From: Liquorilactobacillus hordei DSM 19519
Lineage (GTDB): Bacteria > Bacillota > Bacilli > Lactobacillales > Lactobacillaceae
DNA length: 64,000 bases
Reading direction: 5' to 3'
Assembly: GCF_019443985.1 (NCBI RefSeq)
Contig: NZ_CP049303.1
Location: 1,736,001-1,800,000, forward strand
The translations under genes and the position numbers were made by a program. Positions 34,929-44,703 of the stretch are shown piece after piece; positions within the stretch are counted from its first letter, which is position 1; the number at the start of each line of letters is the position of its first letter. The notes below the pieces were generated by a model. That model saw nothing but the letters and a program-made list of their open reading frames with translations. It had not been told where the DNA came from and made no database searches.

Positions 34929-35336
34929 CTATTTTCTTTTTTTAATCTTGCCATCCCAGTGTTCAAAACCATTTTTTAATATAAAGATATCTTTATAACC
35001 ATCCTTATGTAACTTGACAGCTATCCTTGTACTCAAGGACTTTCCTTGGTCATATAAGTAAACAGGCATATCCTTACGAATTGATTCCTTCATAATTTTG
35101 AATTGAGTATAAGGAACATTACGTGCCCCCATTACATGCCCTGCATCAAAATTGTCTTTATCGCGCAGATCAATAATTTGTCCAACATGCATTCCTTGCC
35201 TAAAATCCTTATTCTCAAGCAGAGTAGCTACCCGTCTTCCTTGATACCATAAATACAATTGATTTCCGATAATGTAAAGTAGAATTGCAATGGCGATAAT
35301 ATCAATTACAACCCATATTGAAACATTTAATAGCAT
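34929..35336 (-). CDS. Membrane-anchored rhodanese-like protein
   Basis: 135 residues. One N-terminal transmembrane helix (about 5-28) is followed by a rhodanese fold with IIDLRDKDNFDAGHVMGARN and a closing NGFEHWDGKIKK. At the active-site loop the sequence is VYLYDQGKSLSTR, so the usual catalytic cysteine appears to be Asp. It is thus likely a non-catalytic binding protein. It lies just after glcK, where B. subtilis carries a related gene (yqgS/yqgT neighbourhood differs). Confidence 0.8.
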   Translation of the reverse strand: MLLNVSIWVVIDIIAIAILLYIIGNQLYLWYQGRRVATLLENKDFRQGMHVGQIIDLRDKDNFDAGHVMGARNVPYTQFKIMKESIRKDMPVYLYDQGKSLSTRIAVKLHKDGYKDIFILKNGFEHWDGKIKKRK

Positions 35337-35368
35337 AAACTATCATCCCCTTTTTTAATTCTCATCTT

Positions 35369-36328
35369 TTATTTGAAGCGCAGAGCAAGCGATGCAGCAC
35401 CGATAACGCCAGCTTCATTCCCTAGCTGAGCTAATTTAAGTTGTGTAGTCTTTCTAACAGTTGGGAAGGCAAATTCTAAGAAATACTTCTCCACACGACT
35501 TAACAAAAATACACCTGCTGCTGAAACGCCACCACCAATAACAATAGATGAAGGATTCAGTAAATTGCCAATATTACCACAAGCTAGCCCAAGATAATAA
35601 CTGACACGATCAACAACCATCTTTCCAAGTAGATCGTCTTCCTTGGCTAAATCAAATACAATCTTAGATGTGATTTCCTGACCATCGTCTAAAGCACGTT
35701 TTAATTTAGAATCTCCTGCAAATTCCTCAGCGAGATCACGTGCAACACGAACAACCCCGGTTGCAGAAGCATATGTCTCTAAACAACCATGATTACCACA
35801 AGTGCACAAATAACCATTTGGTTGGACAACCATATGTCCAATTTCGCCTGCTGCTCCAAGCCCATGGAGTAACTTTCCATTAGAAACTAAACCGCCACCA
35901 ACTCCAGTTCCTAATGTAACAAAAGCAACTTCCTGATCATTTTCACCAGCACCCTTCCACTGCTCACCAAGGGCAGCTACATTAGCATCGTTGTCAATTG
36001 CAAATGGAATTTTCGTCTCTTCTTCAATAACTTTTTTTACTTCTTGCAAGTTTTTCCAATTAAGATTATAGGCACCTGTAACCGTACCAGCTTCTAAATC
36101 GACAGTTCCTGGTGAACCCATGCCAATACCAAGAAATTGCTCCGTCTCCATCCCATACAACTTTATATGATGATTGATAGATTCAACTATATCTGGAACG
36201 ATGTGTGCTCCATCATCAAGAATATTAGTCTCAAAACTCCATTTTTGTTGAATTTCACCTTTTTCAGTCAAAATTGCAAATTTGATTGTTGTGCCACCTA
36301 AATCAATACCAATCAATTTTTTATCCAT
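35369..36328 (-). CDS. glcK: ROK-family glucokinase
   Basis: 319 residues from ATG at 36328, which has GGGAGG 8 nt upstream; the open frame continues to 36370 without a start signal. It phosphorylates glucose. The ATP motif is IGIDLGGTTIKFA, the catalytic region has VAIDNDANVAALGEQ-like text (FAIDNDANVAALGE), and the ROK zinc site is CTCGNHGCLETYASA with an upstream His in GEIGHMVV. It belongs to the gluP-yqgQ-glcK cluster. Confidence 0.96.
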   Translation of the reverse strand: MDKKLIGIDLGGTTIKFAILTEKGEIQQKWSFETNILDDGAHIVPDIVESINHHIKLYGMETEQFLGIGMGSPGTVDLEAGTVTGAYNLNWKNLQEVKKVIEEETKIPFAIDNDANVAALGEQWKGAGENDQEVAFVTLGTGVGGGLVSNGKLLHGLGAAGEIGHMVVQPNGYLCTCGNHGCLETYASATGVVRVARDLAEEFAGDSKLKRALDDGQEITSKIVFDLAKEDDLLGKMVVDRVSYYLGLACGNIGNLLNPSSIVIGGGVSAAGVFLLSRVEKYFLEFAFPTVRKTTQLKLAQLGNEAGVIGAASLALRFK

Positions 36329-36353
36329 TAAAATTTCCTCCCAAAAATGACAT

Positions 36354-36551
36354 CTAGTTATTTTCTTCAACCTTATGTTCGCGCGTTAAAACAAGCTTAG
36401 CACTTAAAAAAGTTTGTTTATCAATAACTCCAGCTCGATAGAGGTTATCAAGTTCAAGTGCCATTAACTCAATATCCCATAGTCGCTTACCCACATAAAC
36501 AAAAACTCCAAATTTTTTTAATAATTGTTGTACGTCGTAAAGTGTTTTCAA
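36354..36551 (-). CDS. yqgQ: YqgQ family protein
   Basis: 65 residues. It contains LYDVQQLLKKFGVFVYVGKR and WDIELMALELDNLYRAGVID, which match the YqgQ family of small helical cytosolic proteins of unknown role. It lies between gluP and glcK exactly as in B. subtilis. Confidence 0.88.
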   Translation of the reverse strand: MKTLYDVQQLLKKFGVFVYVGKRLWDIELMALELDNLYRAGVIDKQTFLSAKLVLTREHKVEENN

Positions 36552-36584
36552 AAAAACATCTCCAATTGATTATAATAGAAAACT

Positions 36585-37238
36585 TTAATTTTTAAAACCC
36601 AAAGTAAACATCATAATACCAAGAAATATCAATGCTAAAATACTGACTATTTTTTTAGGAAGTGGTACACTGCCGACATATGGCACACCCACAGAATACC
36701 CCATTAAAAAACCACCAATAAGTCCACCAATGTGACCTGCTAAATCAACACCACCGTAAAATCCAAAACCGATATTCAATACAACCAATAATAAAAACTG
36801 TTTTGCCATTACACGAATATATGGATTACTACCGAAGGATTCTCCCATCATTAAAAATACCCCAAAAAGCCCAAACAATGCAGTACTTGCACCTGCCGAT
36901 ACAGCATTGGGGTTAAATGCAAAGCTCGCAAGATTTCCAATAAGCCCACTTACTAGATAGACAGCCAAAAATCTGATTCGACCTAAAATATTCTCAAGTT
37001 GAATTCCGACAAAATACAAAGTTATCATATTCACAATAATATGTTCAAATCCAATATGCAGAAACATTGGTGCAATTAAACGCCACCACTGTCCTTCCAC
37101 AATAAGTGCGTTAACTTTTGCACCAAATTCAACTAGTACTCCTAAATTCTCACTACCACCCGCTAAAGTCATTAATATAAAGACAATTACGTTCATTCCC
37201 AAAAGTGTATAGGTAACCACTGGTTTCTTTACCACCAT
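36585..37238 (-). CDS. gluP: Rhomboid-family intramembrane serine protease
   Basis: 217 residues with about six transmembrane helices. The catalytic serine lies in SAGASTALFGLFG and the histidine in DLAGHIGGLIGGFLMG; the membrane-entry loop has HIGFEHIIVNM. B. subtilis GluP carries an extra N-terminal cytosolic domain and C-terminal TPR repeats, both absent here. Whether it cleaves membrane proteins is inferred from the conserved catalytic pair. Confidence 0.92.
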   Translation of the reverse strand: MVVKKPVVTYTLLGMNVIVFILMTLAGGSENLGVLVEFGAKVNALIVEGQWWRLIAPMFLHIGFEHIIVNMITLYFVGIQLENILGRIRFLAVYLVSGLIGNLASFAFNPNAVSAGASTALFGLFGVFLMMGESFGSNPYIRVMAKQFLLLVVLNIGFGFYGGVDLAGHIGGLIGGFLMGYSVGVPYVGSVPLPKKIVSILALIFLGIMMFTLGFKN

Positions 37239-37247
37239 AAATCATCC

Positions 37248-37799
37248 TCACAATGTCAATATTTTTTTTATCAAAACATCAGTTTCTTCAAGCGGCCAAA
37301 CAGCTTTCTCAAAGAACCGATTTTTTTCAGCAAGACTAATAGTTTCCCCCTCATAATCTGCTAAAAATCGATCAAAATATCCACCACCAAATCCAAGACG
37401 TTCTCCCCTTGAAGAAAAAGCTAGACCTGGGACAATAATTAAGTCAATTTTATTTTTGTTGACTTCTTTACTTGATTTTTCAGGTTCTAATATTCCAAAA
37501 CTATTCTTAATAATTCTCGTTGTTGGCGTCAACAACTTAAAATTCATCTTTCTTTGCGGCAAGGTGAGTGGAATACAAATCTTTTTACCTTGCAACCATG
37601 CTTGCGAGATAATTGGCTTAGTATCAATTTCAGGTGGCAACCCAAGAGTTATCCCAATTACATTAGCTTCATTCCACTCAAATGAATTAAAAAGCTTTTT
37701 ATAAAGAAGCAATTCATCTAGTTCTTTGCTCCATTCGTTCTTCTCTTTTTCGAATACTGCTAGTTGTTTTTTTCGAAAGATCTTTTTTTCTCTGCTCAT
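37248..37799 (-). CDS. 5-formyltetrahydrofolate cyclo-ligase
   Basis: 183 residues (YqgN in B. subtilis). It converts 5-formyl-THF to methenyl-THF using ATP. Conserved blocks are the lysine-rich N-terminus (REKKIFRKKQL), FGILEPEKSSKEV and IIVPGLAFSSRGERLGFGGGYFDRFL, the nucleotide/folate site. It follows the rpmG terminator and precedes gluP by 9 bp. Confidence 0.93.
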   Translation of the reverse strand: MSREKKIFRKKQLAVFEKEKNEWSKELDELLLYKKLFNSFEWNEANVIGITLGLPPEIDTKPIISQAWLQGKKICIPLTLPQRKMNFKLLTPTTRIIKNSFGILEPEKSSKEVNKNKIDLIIVPGLAFSSRGERLGFGGGYFDRFLADYEGETISLAEKNRFFEKAVWPLEETDVLIKKILTL

Positions 37800-37858
37800 T
37801 TCTAACTAGGCACCCCCCAATAGATTCTATGCTAAGAATTTCAAAGAGCGTAGCATAA

Positions 37859-37889
37859 CAAAAAACAACAGGAAAAAGTTCCTGTTGTT
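37859..37889 (-). terminator. Terminator overlapping the rpmG stop codon
   Basis: On the minus strand AACAACAGGAA and TTCCTGTTGTT form an 11-bp stem with a 4-nt loop, then TTTTGTT. The 5' arm begins within the TAA stop codon of rpmG. Confidence 0.85.
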
Positions 37890-38037
37890 ATTTTGTTTCG
37901 CGATGTAATGTTACCTTATTGTCACGTGGACAGAACTTATTCAATTCCAAGCGATCTGGGTTATTACGCTTATTCTTACTTGATAGATATGTCCTCTCAT
38001 GACATTCAGTACATTCCATTGTAATGTGTACACGCAT
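37888..38037 (-). CDS. rpmG: 50S ribosomal protein L33
   Basis: 49 residues. It contains [18 protein letters not shown] and [17 protein letters not shown], closing with LHRETK. Zinc-binding L33 has two CXXC pairs; here the first (C9, C12) is kept but the second is CPRD, so three cysteines remain. An extended -10 (TGG TATCAT, 38099-38104 on the minus strand) with a poor -35 could be its promoter. A short AGGC/GCCT hairpin and T run at 38070-38088 lies in the leader. Confidence 0.95.
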   Translation of the reverse strand: MRVHITMECTECHERTYLSSKNKRNNPDRLELNKFCPRDNKVTLHRETK

Positions 38038-38167
38038 ATTCTAAACCTCCAAACTACGACTTCATTTCAAAAAAGGCAATCGAGCCTCTAACGTAAATAT
38101 GATACCATCTTTTGTACAAACACGCTAGTATTTTTTCGAAAAATGTTAAGGAAATTACCTTGACAGT

Positions 38168-40243
38168 CTAATCTGTGGTATAGCCATCACTAGATTGTAC
38201 ATCTTTCCAATAAGCTTCATAGATTTCATGCATTGATAGCATATTGATTGAATCTTCTTCAGACATTCCAGGAAAGGCAATCGCTATCACAACCTGTGGG
38301 TTTTTAGCAGGTGCATATGAAACACCACTCAAAGTAGTTGTTTCATTTGTTCCATAAAATGTTTGCGCAGTCCCGGTTTTAGCAACAACCTGTGGATTCA
38401 AATCTGCGAGTTTTGTACCAGTTCGCATTGAGTTAGAACCATGAACTACATCCCAAAAACCAGTCTTTACAATATTCCATTCAGAACTCGTCGCACTTAC
38501 AACATTTAAGATATTCGGAGTAAATTGGTACTTAGTCTTCCCTAAAGTTCCATCTTTGTTTGTACCTCGGATAGCTTGTAAAATGTGTGGCTGCAAACGA
38601 TATCCTCCATTTGCAACAGTCGACATGTATTGTGCTAACTGAATTGTAGTGTATGAATCATAGTTACCAAATGACAAGTCAAGAGCTTTACCTATATCAC
38701 TCTGGGTTGAAGGTCCTTCATATCCAGAGGCTTCCCCTGGAATATCAACACCAGTCTTCACTCCTAATCCAAATTGATTAAAATACCCTCTAAGTTTGCT
38801 GAATATTGAAGTCGACATATTCAATGAAGCATTCTCCTGATAGTTGAAGCCAGCTTCACGCATTGCCACCTGCATCATATACGAGTTTGAAGAAATTTCC
38901 AATGCTTCAGAGGCTGTTAATTGCATATTGTTACTTCCTGAAGAATTAAACCATGAAGATTTGCTAGGTGTATCTTTTAACTTAATTGGCTGATCAGTAA
39001 AGGTATTGCTCGTAGGTGTAATTGCACCTGACATTAAGCCACCCATTACTGTTGCCCCTTTAACAACTGACCCCATAACAAACGACTGATTAATTGTCCC
39101 AAGTGCATTCTCAGAAACCTTACCAGTTTTAATATTGCGATTTACACCAGCTAGACCATAGATTGCCCCTGTATTAGGATTCATTATTACAGCGTAAGCT
39201 CCAGCAAGATAAGGATTACTTTCTTCAACACTCTTAACAGCACTTTCCATAATATCTTGAACATCTTGCTGGAATTTTTCATTAATTGTTAAAACAACAT
39301 TATCACCTTTTTTACCACCATAGGTCTTAATTTCTTTAGTAATTTTATTATTTTGTGTTTCAAGTGTTGTAACAGAATTAGTTCCCTTCAATACATTCTC
39401 ATACTGAGATTCAATATAACTTGAGCCAACACTATCATCTCTTGCATATCCTTCTGCTAAAAGTTCACTTAATTGATCGCTTGGAAGACCTTGCTTTTTG
39501 CTAGTAACAGTTCCAATAACACTTTTAACAGAGCTTCCATTAGGATAACTTCTAGACCAACTTGTACCAATCTTTACACCTGGCATTTGGGAAAGATTTT
39601 CTCCAACTTCTGCCATTTCGCTATCACTAACATCCTCATACTTTAAATATACAGTTGAAAGTGAATAAGCTCCGCTCATCTTTGAATAGACAATTGCAGC
39701 CTGTTTTTGTTTGCTAGTGAGGTTAGCAGTTAATTTATGCTTCTTTACATAAGCAACCTCTGCTTTATAGGTCGCTGTCCCGCTTAAACTTGAAAATTTG
39801 GTTATTTGTTTTTTTAATTTATTATTAACTGCTTTAAGATTTTGTTCATTGCCAAGATAATAATCTGATTTCATTGATGATGTTAACGTTGAAGTATCTA
39901 TCTTGACATATTTAACAAGTGCATTAGCGATCTGATACATCTGCTTTGAAGTAACAGATAATGGTTTAGTATATGTAATCGCTCGTGAGGAACTATTTGA
40001 TACCAATACTTTCCCCGTTGAATCATAAATCATTCCACGTTGAACACTTCCTGTTTCAGTTTGTGTATCAGTACTGCTGATTTCAGATTCAAATTTGTTT
40101 CCATTAACAATTTGAAGATATGCTAATTGCCAAATTAGAGCAGCAAATAGCAAAAAAACAATTACAAAAAGAAAATTCAGCCTAAAAGGTGTCTGTGATT
40201 TCTTTGCTTGCTTTTTTTTACTTGTTTTTCTAAGAAACTTCAA
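38168..40243 (-). CDS. pbpA: Class B penicillin-binding protein (PbpA/PBP2 type)
   Basis: 691 residues. One N-terminal membrane helix (about 22-45) precedes the dimerisation domain (RGMIYDSTGKVLVSN) and the transpeptidase domain. Active-site motifs are GSVVKGAT (SXXK), SSNSYM (SXN) and AKTGTAQTF (KTG). It crosslinks peptidoglycan during cell elongation. Its position upstream of rpmG matches B. subtilis pbpA, and this supports the elongation type over the FtsI division type. Confidence 0.93.
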   Translation of the reverse strand: MKFLRKTSKKKQAKKSQTPFRLNFLFVIVFLLFAALIWQLAYLQIVNGNKFESEISSTDTQTETGSVQRGMIYDSTGKVLVSNSSSRAITYTKPLSVTSKQMYQIANALVKYVKIDTSTLTSSMKSDYYLGNEQNLKAVNNKLKKQITKFSSLSGTATYKAEVAYVKKHKLTANLTSKQKQAAIVYSKMSGAYSLSTVYLKYEDVSDSEMAEVGENLSQMPGVKIGTSWSRSYPNGSSVKSVIGTVTSKKQGLPSDQLSELLAEGYARDDSVGSSYIESQYENVLKGTNSVTTLETQNNKITKEIKTYGGKKGDNVVLTINEKFQQDVQDIMESAVKSVEESNPYLAGAYAVIMNPNTGAIYGLAGVNRNIKTGKVSENALGTINQSFVMGSVVKGATVMGGLMSGAITPTSNTFTDQPIKLKDTPSKSSWFNSSGSNNMQLTASEALEISSNSYMMQVAMREAGFNYQENASLNMSTSIFSKLRGYFNQFGLGVKTGVDIPGEASGYEGPSTQSDIGKALDLSFGNYDSYTTIQLAQYMSTVANGGYRLQPHILQAIRGTNKDGTLGKTKYQFTPNILNVVSATSSEWNIVKTGFWDVVHGSNSMRTGTKLADLNPQVVAKTGTAQTFYGTNETTTLSGVSYAPAKNPQVVIAIAFPGMSEEDSINMLSMHEIYEAYWKDVQSSDGYTTD

Positions 40244-40451
40244 TTTTTTTCCCTCACAATAAATAATTAATTAGCCCTTTTCAAATGCCGGACCGCCCTA
40301 TAATAGCTTACTCAATAATGTTACCATAAATTAACCCTGATACTTTATTAATTGTCTAAACTTTAATAAAAACTACATGCTTTTTTCAACTTTGACTTTA
40401 ACTCTGTATTATAATTAGAGATGTTACATAAATTATTATTAGGAGTCTAGC

Positions 40452-43076
40452 ATGAAAATAAGATTAGCACATTTCGCTCGAAGTCACTATCCTTTATTAC
40501 TTAGCTTTTTTTTACCTATTTTTTTAATGGGTGGTTACTTTATCTCACAGGAAATGTTTCCTTTTGGTAAAAGCAGCCTTTTAACCGTTGACTTAGGACA
40601 ACAATACATTGATTTCTTCTCATACTTCAGAAGGACACTTTTATCCAATCCAAGTGGATTCTTTTATTCATTCTCAAAAGAAGTCGGCGGTAACATGATT
40701 GGTGAATGGGCATATTACCTTATGAGTCCATTCAATTTGTTTTTATTGTTATTTCCAGAAAAAAATCTGGCAGCTGGTGTCATGTTGATCACGCTTTTAA
40801 AATACGGCTGTGCAGGTTTATCATTTGGCTATTTTCTTAAAAAAATGCGCACACAATCGGGATTAACGATCGTCGCTTTTGCAACATCTTATGCAATGAT
40901 GGGATGGTTTGTTGCTAATCAATTAAATTTGTTATGGTTAGATGCAACAATTTTTCTACCCCTAATCGTTTTGCAACTTCACAGATTTTTATCTGGTAAA
41001 CGAAGTTGGCCATATATTGTTTTATTAGCCATTATGCTAATTGACAATTACTATATGGCTTATATGATTTGCTTATTTCTAATCTTATATTTCATTTGGT
41101 TTGTATTCTCAACCAAGCGAAATTTAAAGCAGATTTTCTCATTAAGTATTCACTTCGTTGTTAACTCACTTGTTGCCGTCGCACTCTCAATGATTGTTCT
41201 ATTACCCACGATTTCTTCTCTACTATCAAGTAAAGGACAATACACTCAAAATTCTGTAAGTTTTAAATTTGAATATAATGCTCTAAAAATGCTTTCTAAA
41301 TTTATTATTGGTTCTTTTAACTTCCAACAAATGCCTTCAGGCTACCCAAATCTCTTTATTGGTTCAATTTTCGTGATAGGCTTTATTCTATATTTTATTG
41401 ACTCCAAAATCAGTCTACGAGAACGAATTTTAGCATTTTTGATTAGCATTTTCTTGGTATTATCTTTATGTTTCGAACCTCTTGATTTGTTATGGCATGG
41501 TTGGCAATTCCCAGTCTGGTATCCATATCGTTTTTCTTATATTATCAGCTTCTGGATGTTTCTTTTAGCAAGCAGGACTCTCAAAAACTTTGTAGCAATC
41601 CGTCCTTGGAAAATCTGGCTTAGTTTTCTTCTTTATGCCGGTATAATTGCATATTCCTTTATAGATGCAAAGAAGTTCTCATATGTGACTAATGAAACTT
41701 TGATTTTTACAAGTGTTTTTGCAGCTCTTTCTCTTATAGTTCTAGCTACAGCTCTAAATTCCAAATATAATAAAATAAAAATTTTCTTACTATTTTTAAT
41801 TAGTGTTGTTGAAATATCAATGAATGCTTATATCTCACTAGGTAATTTGAGTTACCTCACACAAAAAGACTATGCGACACCCACAAAGGCACTTATAAAA
41901 GATAGTAATTATTTAAATAATCTCAAAGATAGTGCTTTTCGTACCGGTCAAACATACAGTCGTACAAAAAATGATGGCCTTGCCAATAACCTAAATACCG
42001 GTTCATACTTTAGCTCAGCTCTTGAAAAAAGTATTCCAGATTTTTATGGTATGATTGGTAATCCCGATGGTGACAATTACGTTACTTACTCAAACGGAAC
42101 AATTATTAGTGATGCGTTCTTGAATATGAAATATTTCATTACACCAATTGACAGCTCATTGCTAAAAAATGGACAACCTCTTTCATCTTTAGCTGAAAAG
42201 CCAGATTTGTCTCGCTACAAAGCAGTTAAACAAAATAAATTAACACAGATTTATAAAAATAATAATGCTTTAGGATATGCTTATCTTGCTAGTAATCAAT
42301 TAAAAAACTTGCAAGTATTCTATGACAATCCAATTGAATATCAAACTGAGTGGTTAAATAAGACACTTGGCAATAAAAATACCAAGTACTTTGAATCACA
42401 AAACTTCAATGAAGTTGTCTTTCAAAATATTGAACAATCAACTAAATTGACGAATACTGTTTTTAAGAAGAAAGACTTTGCAAAATCTGCCCAAATAGTC
42501 TTCAAATTTACGCCTACAACAAATGATTCTTATTACCTGACACTTGGCTCAGCTTTTGATTCAGACAATGTATCATTATACTTGAATAATCAACAGCTAA
42601 AACAATACGGAACTTTCAGGCACACCGTTGTAGTTAATATTGCCAATCATTCAAAAGGTCAAGAAATTGTCTTAACCGCTCATTTTAAAAAGTCGTCATT
42701 GTGGCTCAATAACTTTGTTCTTTACAGAATGAATAATAGTTTGGTTCAAAATAAGATTACAAGCATCAAAAAACACTCTGTTAATTTAAAACAAGTTTCA
42801 TCACGGAAACTATCCGGAACATATAATGCTACCTCTAATCATCTTTTAGCTACTACGATACCGTATAGCTCTGGGTGGACAGTTCGTGTAGATGGCAAAA
42901 AAGTTCCTACTTTTAAAATTCAAAACACATTTCTAGCAGCAAATGTGGCTAAAGGAAAGCACTCAATCACACTAACCTTCACGCCTCCTTTATTCTTGGT
43001 AGGTACCGTAATTACATTAATTGGAATAATTATGCTATCATTCATAATTATTTTGGAACGCAGAAAAAAGAGGTGA
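40452..43076 (+). CDS. YfhO-family multi-pass membrane protein
   Basis: 874 residues with about 12-14 transmembrane helices in the first 480 residues, a large extracytoplasmic part, and one helix near the C-terminus followed by RRKKR. YfhO proteins are GT-C type glycosyltransferase-like, and some modify teichoic acids. LTVDLGQQYIDFFSYFRR and GGNMIGEWAYYLMSPFN near the N-terminus are family motifs. AGGAG is 9 nt before ATG. Transcribed alone and divergent from pbpA. The substrate is unknown. Confidence 0.85.
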   Translation: MKIRLAHFARSHYPLLLSFFLPIFLMGGYFISQEMFPFGKSSLLTVDLGQQYIDFFSYFRRTLLSNPSGFFYSFSKEVGGNMIGEWAYYLMSPFNLFLLLFPEKNLAAGVMLITLLKYGCAGLSFGYFLKKMRTQSGLTIVAFATSYAMMGWFVANQLNLLWLDATIFLPLIVLQLHRFLSGKRSWPYIVLLAIMLIDNYYMAYMICLFLILYFIWFVFSTKRNLKQIFSLSIHFVVNSLVAVALSMIVLLPTISSLLSSKGQYTQNSVSFKFEYNALKMLSKFIIGSFNFQQMPSGYPNLFIGSIFVIGFILYFIDSKISLRERILAFLISIFLVLSLCFEPLDLLWHGWQFPVWYPYRFSYIISFWMFLLASRTLKNFVAIRPWKIWLSFLLYAGIIAYSFIDAKKFSYVTNETLIFTSVFAALSLIVLATALNSKYNKIKIFLLFLISVVEISMNAYISLGNLSYLTQKDYATPTKALIKDSNYLNNLKDSAFRTGQTYSRTKNDGLANNLNTGSYFSSALEKSIPDFYGMIGNPDGDNYVTYSNGTIISDAFLNMKYFITPIDSSLLKNGQPLSSLAEKPDLSRYKAVKQNKLTQIYKNNNALGYAYLASNQLKNLQVFYDNPIEYQTEWLNKTLGNKNTKYFESQNFNEVVFQNIEQSTKLTNTVFKKKDFAKSAQIVFKFTPTTNDSYYLTLGSAFDSDNVSLYLNNQQLKQYGTFRHTVVVNIANHSKGQEIVLTAHFKKSSLWLNNFVLYRMNNSLVQNKITSIKKHSVNLKQVSSRKLSGTYNATSNHLLATTIPYSSGWTVRVDGKKVPTFKIQNTFLAANVAKGKHSITLTFTPPLFLVGTVITLIGIIMLSFIIILERRKKR

Positions 43077-43180
43077 ACATGGCACTAGACATGCACTAGA
43101 CAGAAATCAATAAAATTTAAATCGGTTAACGTTAAATAAAGAGTTTTGATCTATGAGAAACAAATGTAACTAGAATAAAT

Positions 43181-43282
43181 GTGTTTCATAAGTCAAAACT
43201 TTCCGCTTAACTTCTCGTTATTCGTAGAAGAGCACTCGCGATATTCGTAATTTCGTGTTAGTACTCAAACTTTTCACGACTT
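43181..43282 (+). repeat. Dispersed intergenic repeat, copy B (split by IS 1)
   Basis: This copy has GTGTTTCATAAGTCAAA, TTCCGCTTAACTTC, CACTCGCGATATTCGTAATT and TTAGTACTCAAA in the same order as copy C. IS element 1 interrupts it at CTT; the rest (CTTATGTCATTCTCCC) resumes at 44756. Removing the IS and one CTT restores the same ending as copy A. Confidence 0.75.
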
Positions 43283-43315
43283 TGTACTGCCTTAAAAAAG
43301 TTGGACATGTTTGTT

Positions 43316-44158
43316 TTAATTATTAGTTAGATACTGTTTACGATATTCGACTGGAGTTAATCCGTGACGCTTAAGTGAAATTCGCTGGTTATTATACCAA
43401 GCAACATAATGTTCCACTAATGTACTTAGTTCACTGAGCGAAGTAACCTTAATGCGCCTTAAACATTCACGTTTAAGCATACTGAAAAAGCTCTCAACTG
43501 GGGCATTGTCTAAACAATTTCCCTTACGAGACATGCTTTGAATGAAATGATGATGTCTTAGTTTAGCTTGATAATTGGTCATTTGATATTGCCACCCTTG
43601 ATCAGAGTGTAGAATTGGTTTAGTGGTTGCGGGAATTTTTTTAATGACTGTTTCAAGGGTTTGATCGATCAAAACACGATTGGGTGTTGAACTAACTTTA
43701 GCGGCTAAAACTTCATTACTAGCCTCATCAATAACTGTCGAAATATAACCCCATTTTCCACACGTAAGTTTAAACTGACTGACGTCAGTATGCAAAACAG
43801 TATATGGTTTATGGGCCTTGAATTGTTGCTTGAGCAAGTTAGGTACCACCTGTCCAACATGACCATGATATGAGTTGTACCGACCAGAATGTTTTGAAAA
43901 AAGAGTAACTTTCAGACCCATAGAAAACATAATTTTACGAACAGTTTCTAGACAAAGTTTAACATGATGCTGTTTTAAAACAAATCTCATGCGACGATAA
44001 CCATAAGTTTGATGAGAGCGGGCAAATTCTTGCCGAATAATTTGTTTAACCTGACGATATTTATCAGGCCGGTTTAGACAAGCTAAATGATAGTAATACG
44101 TCGAACGCGCAAGTCCCGCAACTTTTAAGAGCGTAATAAAGGGATAATCACGCCGCAA
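43316..44158 (-). CDS. IS 1 OrfB, DDE transposase
   Basis: 280 residues by its own TTG at 44158, but the frame is open upstream into the orfA end. The usual product is an OrfAB fusion made by a -1 frameshift; an A6 run (44188-44193) lies in the overlap, with no perfect heptamer. The integrase core has HTDVSQFKL, HSDQGWQYQ and ESFFSMLKRE, the DDE triad. An N-terminal HTH_21-like region (RSTYYYHL) precedes it. Confidence 0.92.
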   Translation of the reverse strand: MRRDYPFITLLKVAGLARSTYYYHLACLNRPDKYRQVKQIIRQEFARSHQTYGYRRMRFVLKQHHVKLCLETVRKIMFSMGLKVTLFSKHSGRYNSYHGHVGQVVPNLLKQQFKAHKPYTVLHTDVSQFKLTCGKWGYISTVIDEASNEVLAAKVSSTPNRVLIDQTLETVIKKIPATTKPILHSDQGWQYQMTNYQAKLRHHHFIQSMSRKGNCLDNAPVESFFSMLKRECLRRIKVTSLSELSTLVEHYVAWYNNQRISLKRHGLTPVEYRKQYLTNN

Positions 44159-44178
44159 TTCGTTAATTGTTTTAACTT

Positions 44179-44703
44179 TTAGTGCTGTTTTTTGTTTCGA
44201 ATTACGGCATCCAATTTTTTTAGATAAACATTCTCAATTTTAGTATAGGAAAGTTCCTGTTCTAAATGTCTGATTTGTTTTTGTTGTCTCTCTATTAACT
44301 GTTGTTCGGTCTTTTTCTTGGATGTTTCTTTCTTTTTCTTAACCATCTTGGGTCGTCCTATCTTAGATGAAATTACGGCTTTAATTCCAAATTGCCGCAT
44401 TAATTTAAGCCAATTATAAACGACTGTGTGGCTGATATTAAAGTGGATGGCTGTTTTTTGAATACTGGTAGAATGGTTCAAGTAATATGTAATAACCGCT
44501 ACCTTGAAATCATTAGAATAGTGCCGGCGTTTAAGCTGTTTAAGTCCGGTAGGACCAAAAGCTTTATAACGCGACACCCAAATTACTAATGGAGTATCAC
44601 TCGGCATCTTATATTTCAGACACAGTGTGTGGAGTGAATTTTCACCATTTAAATATTCTTTAACTACTTTCAACTTAAAGCTGTAGGTATAATTACGTGT
44701 CAA
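44179..44703 (-). CDS. IS 1 OrfA, transposase DNA-binding subunit
   Basis: 174 residues from TTG at 44703, 7 nt after GGAGG. The longer open frame to 44781 runs outside the element and is rejected. Two helix-turn-helix regions are visible (YSFKLKVVKEYLNGENSLH and TSIQKTAIHFNISHTVVYNW), then a basic linker and a leucine-rich coiled coil (RHLEQELSYTKIENVYLKKL) used for dimerisation in the IS3 family. Confidence 0.9.
   Translation of the reverse strand: MTRNYTYSFKLKVVKEYLNGENSLHTLCLKYKMPSDTPLVIWVSRYKAFGPTGLKQLKRRHYSNDFKVAVITYYLNHSTSIQKTAIHFNISHTVVYNWLKLMRQFGIKAVISSKIGRPKMVKKKKETSKKKTEQQLIERQQKQIRHLEQELSYTKIENVYLKKLDAVIRNKKQH

Noticed and set aside
43082..43103. Tandem GCACTAGACA duplication after the YfhO gene
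   Set aside because: Only two short copies just after the stop codon, with no sign of function.
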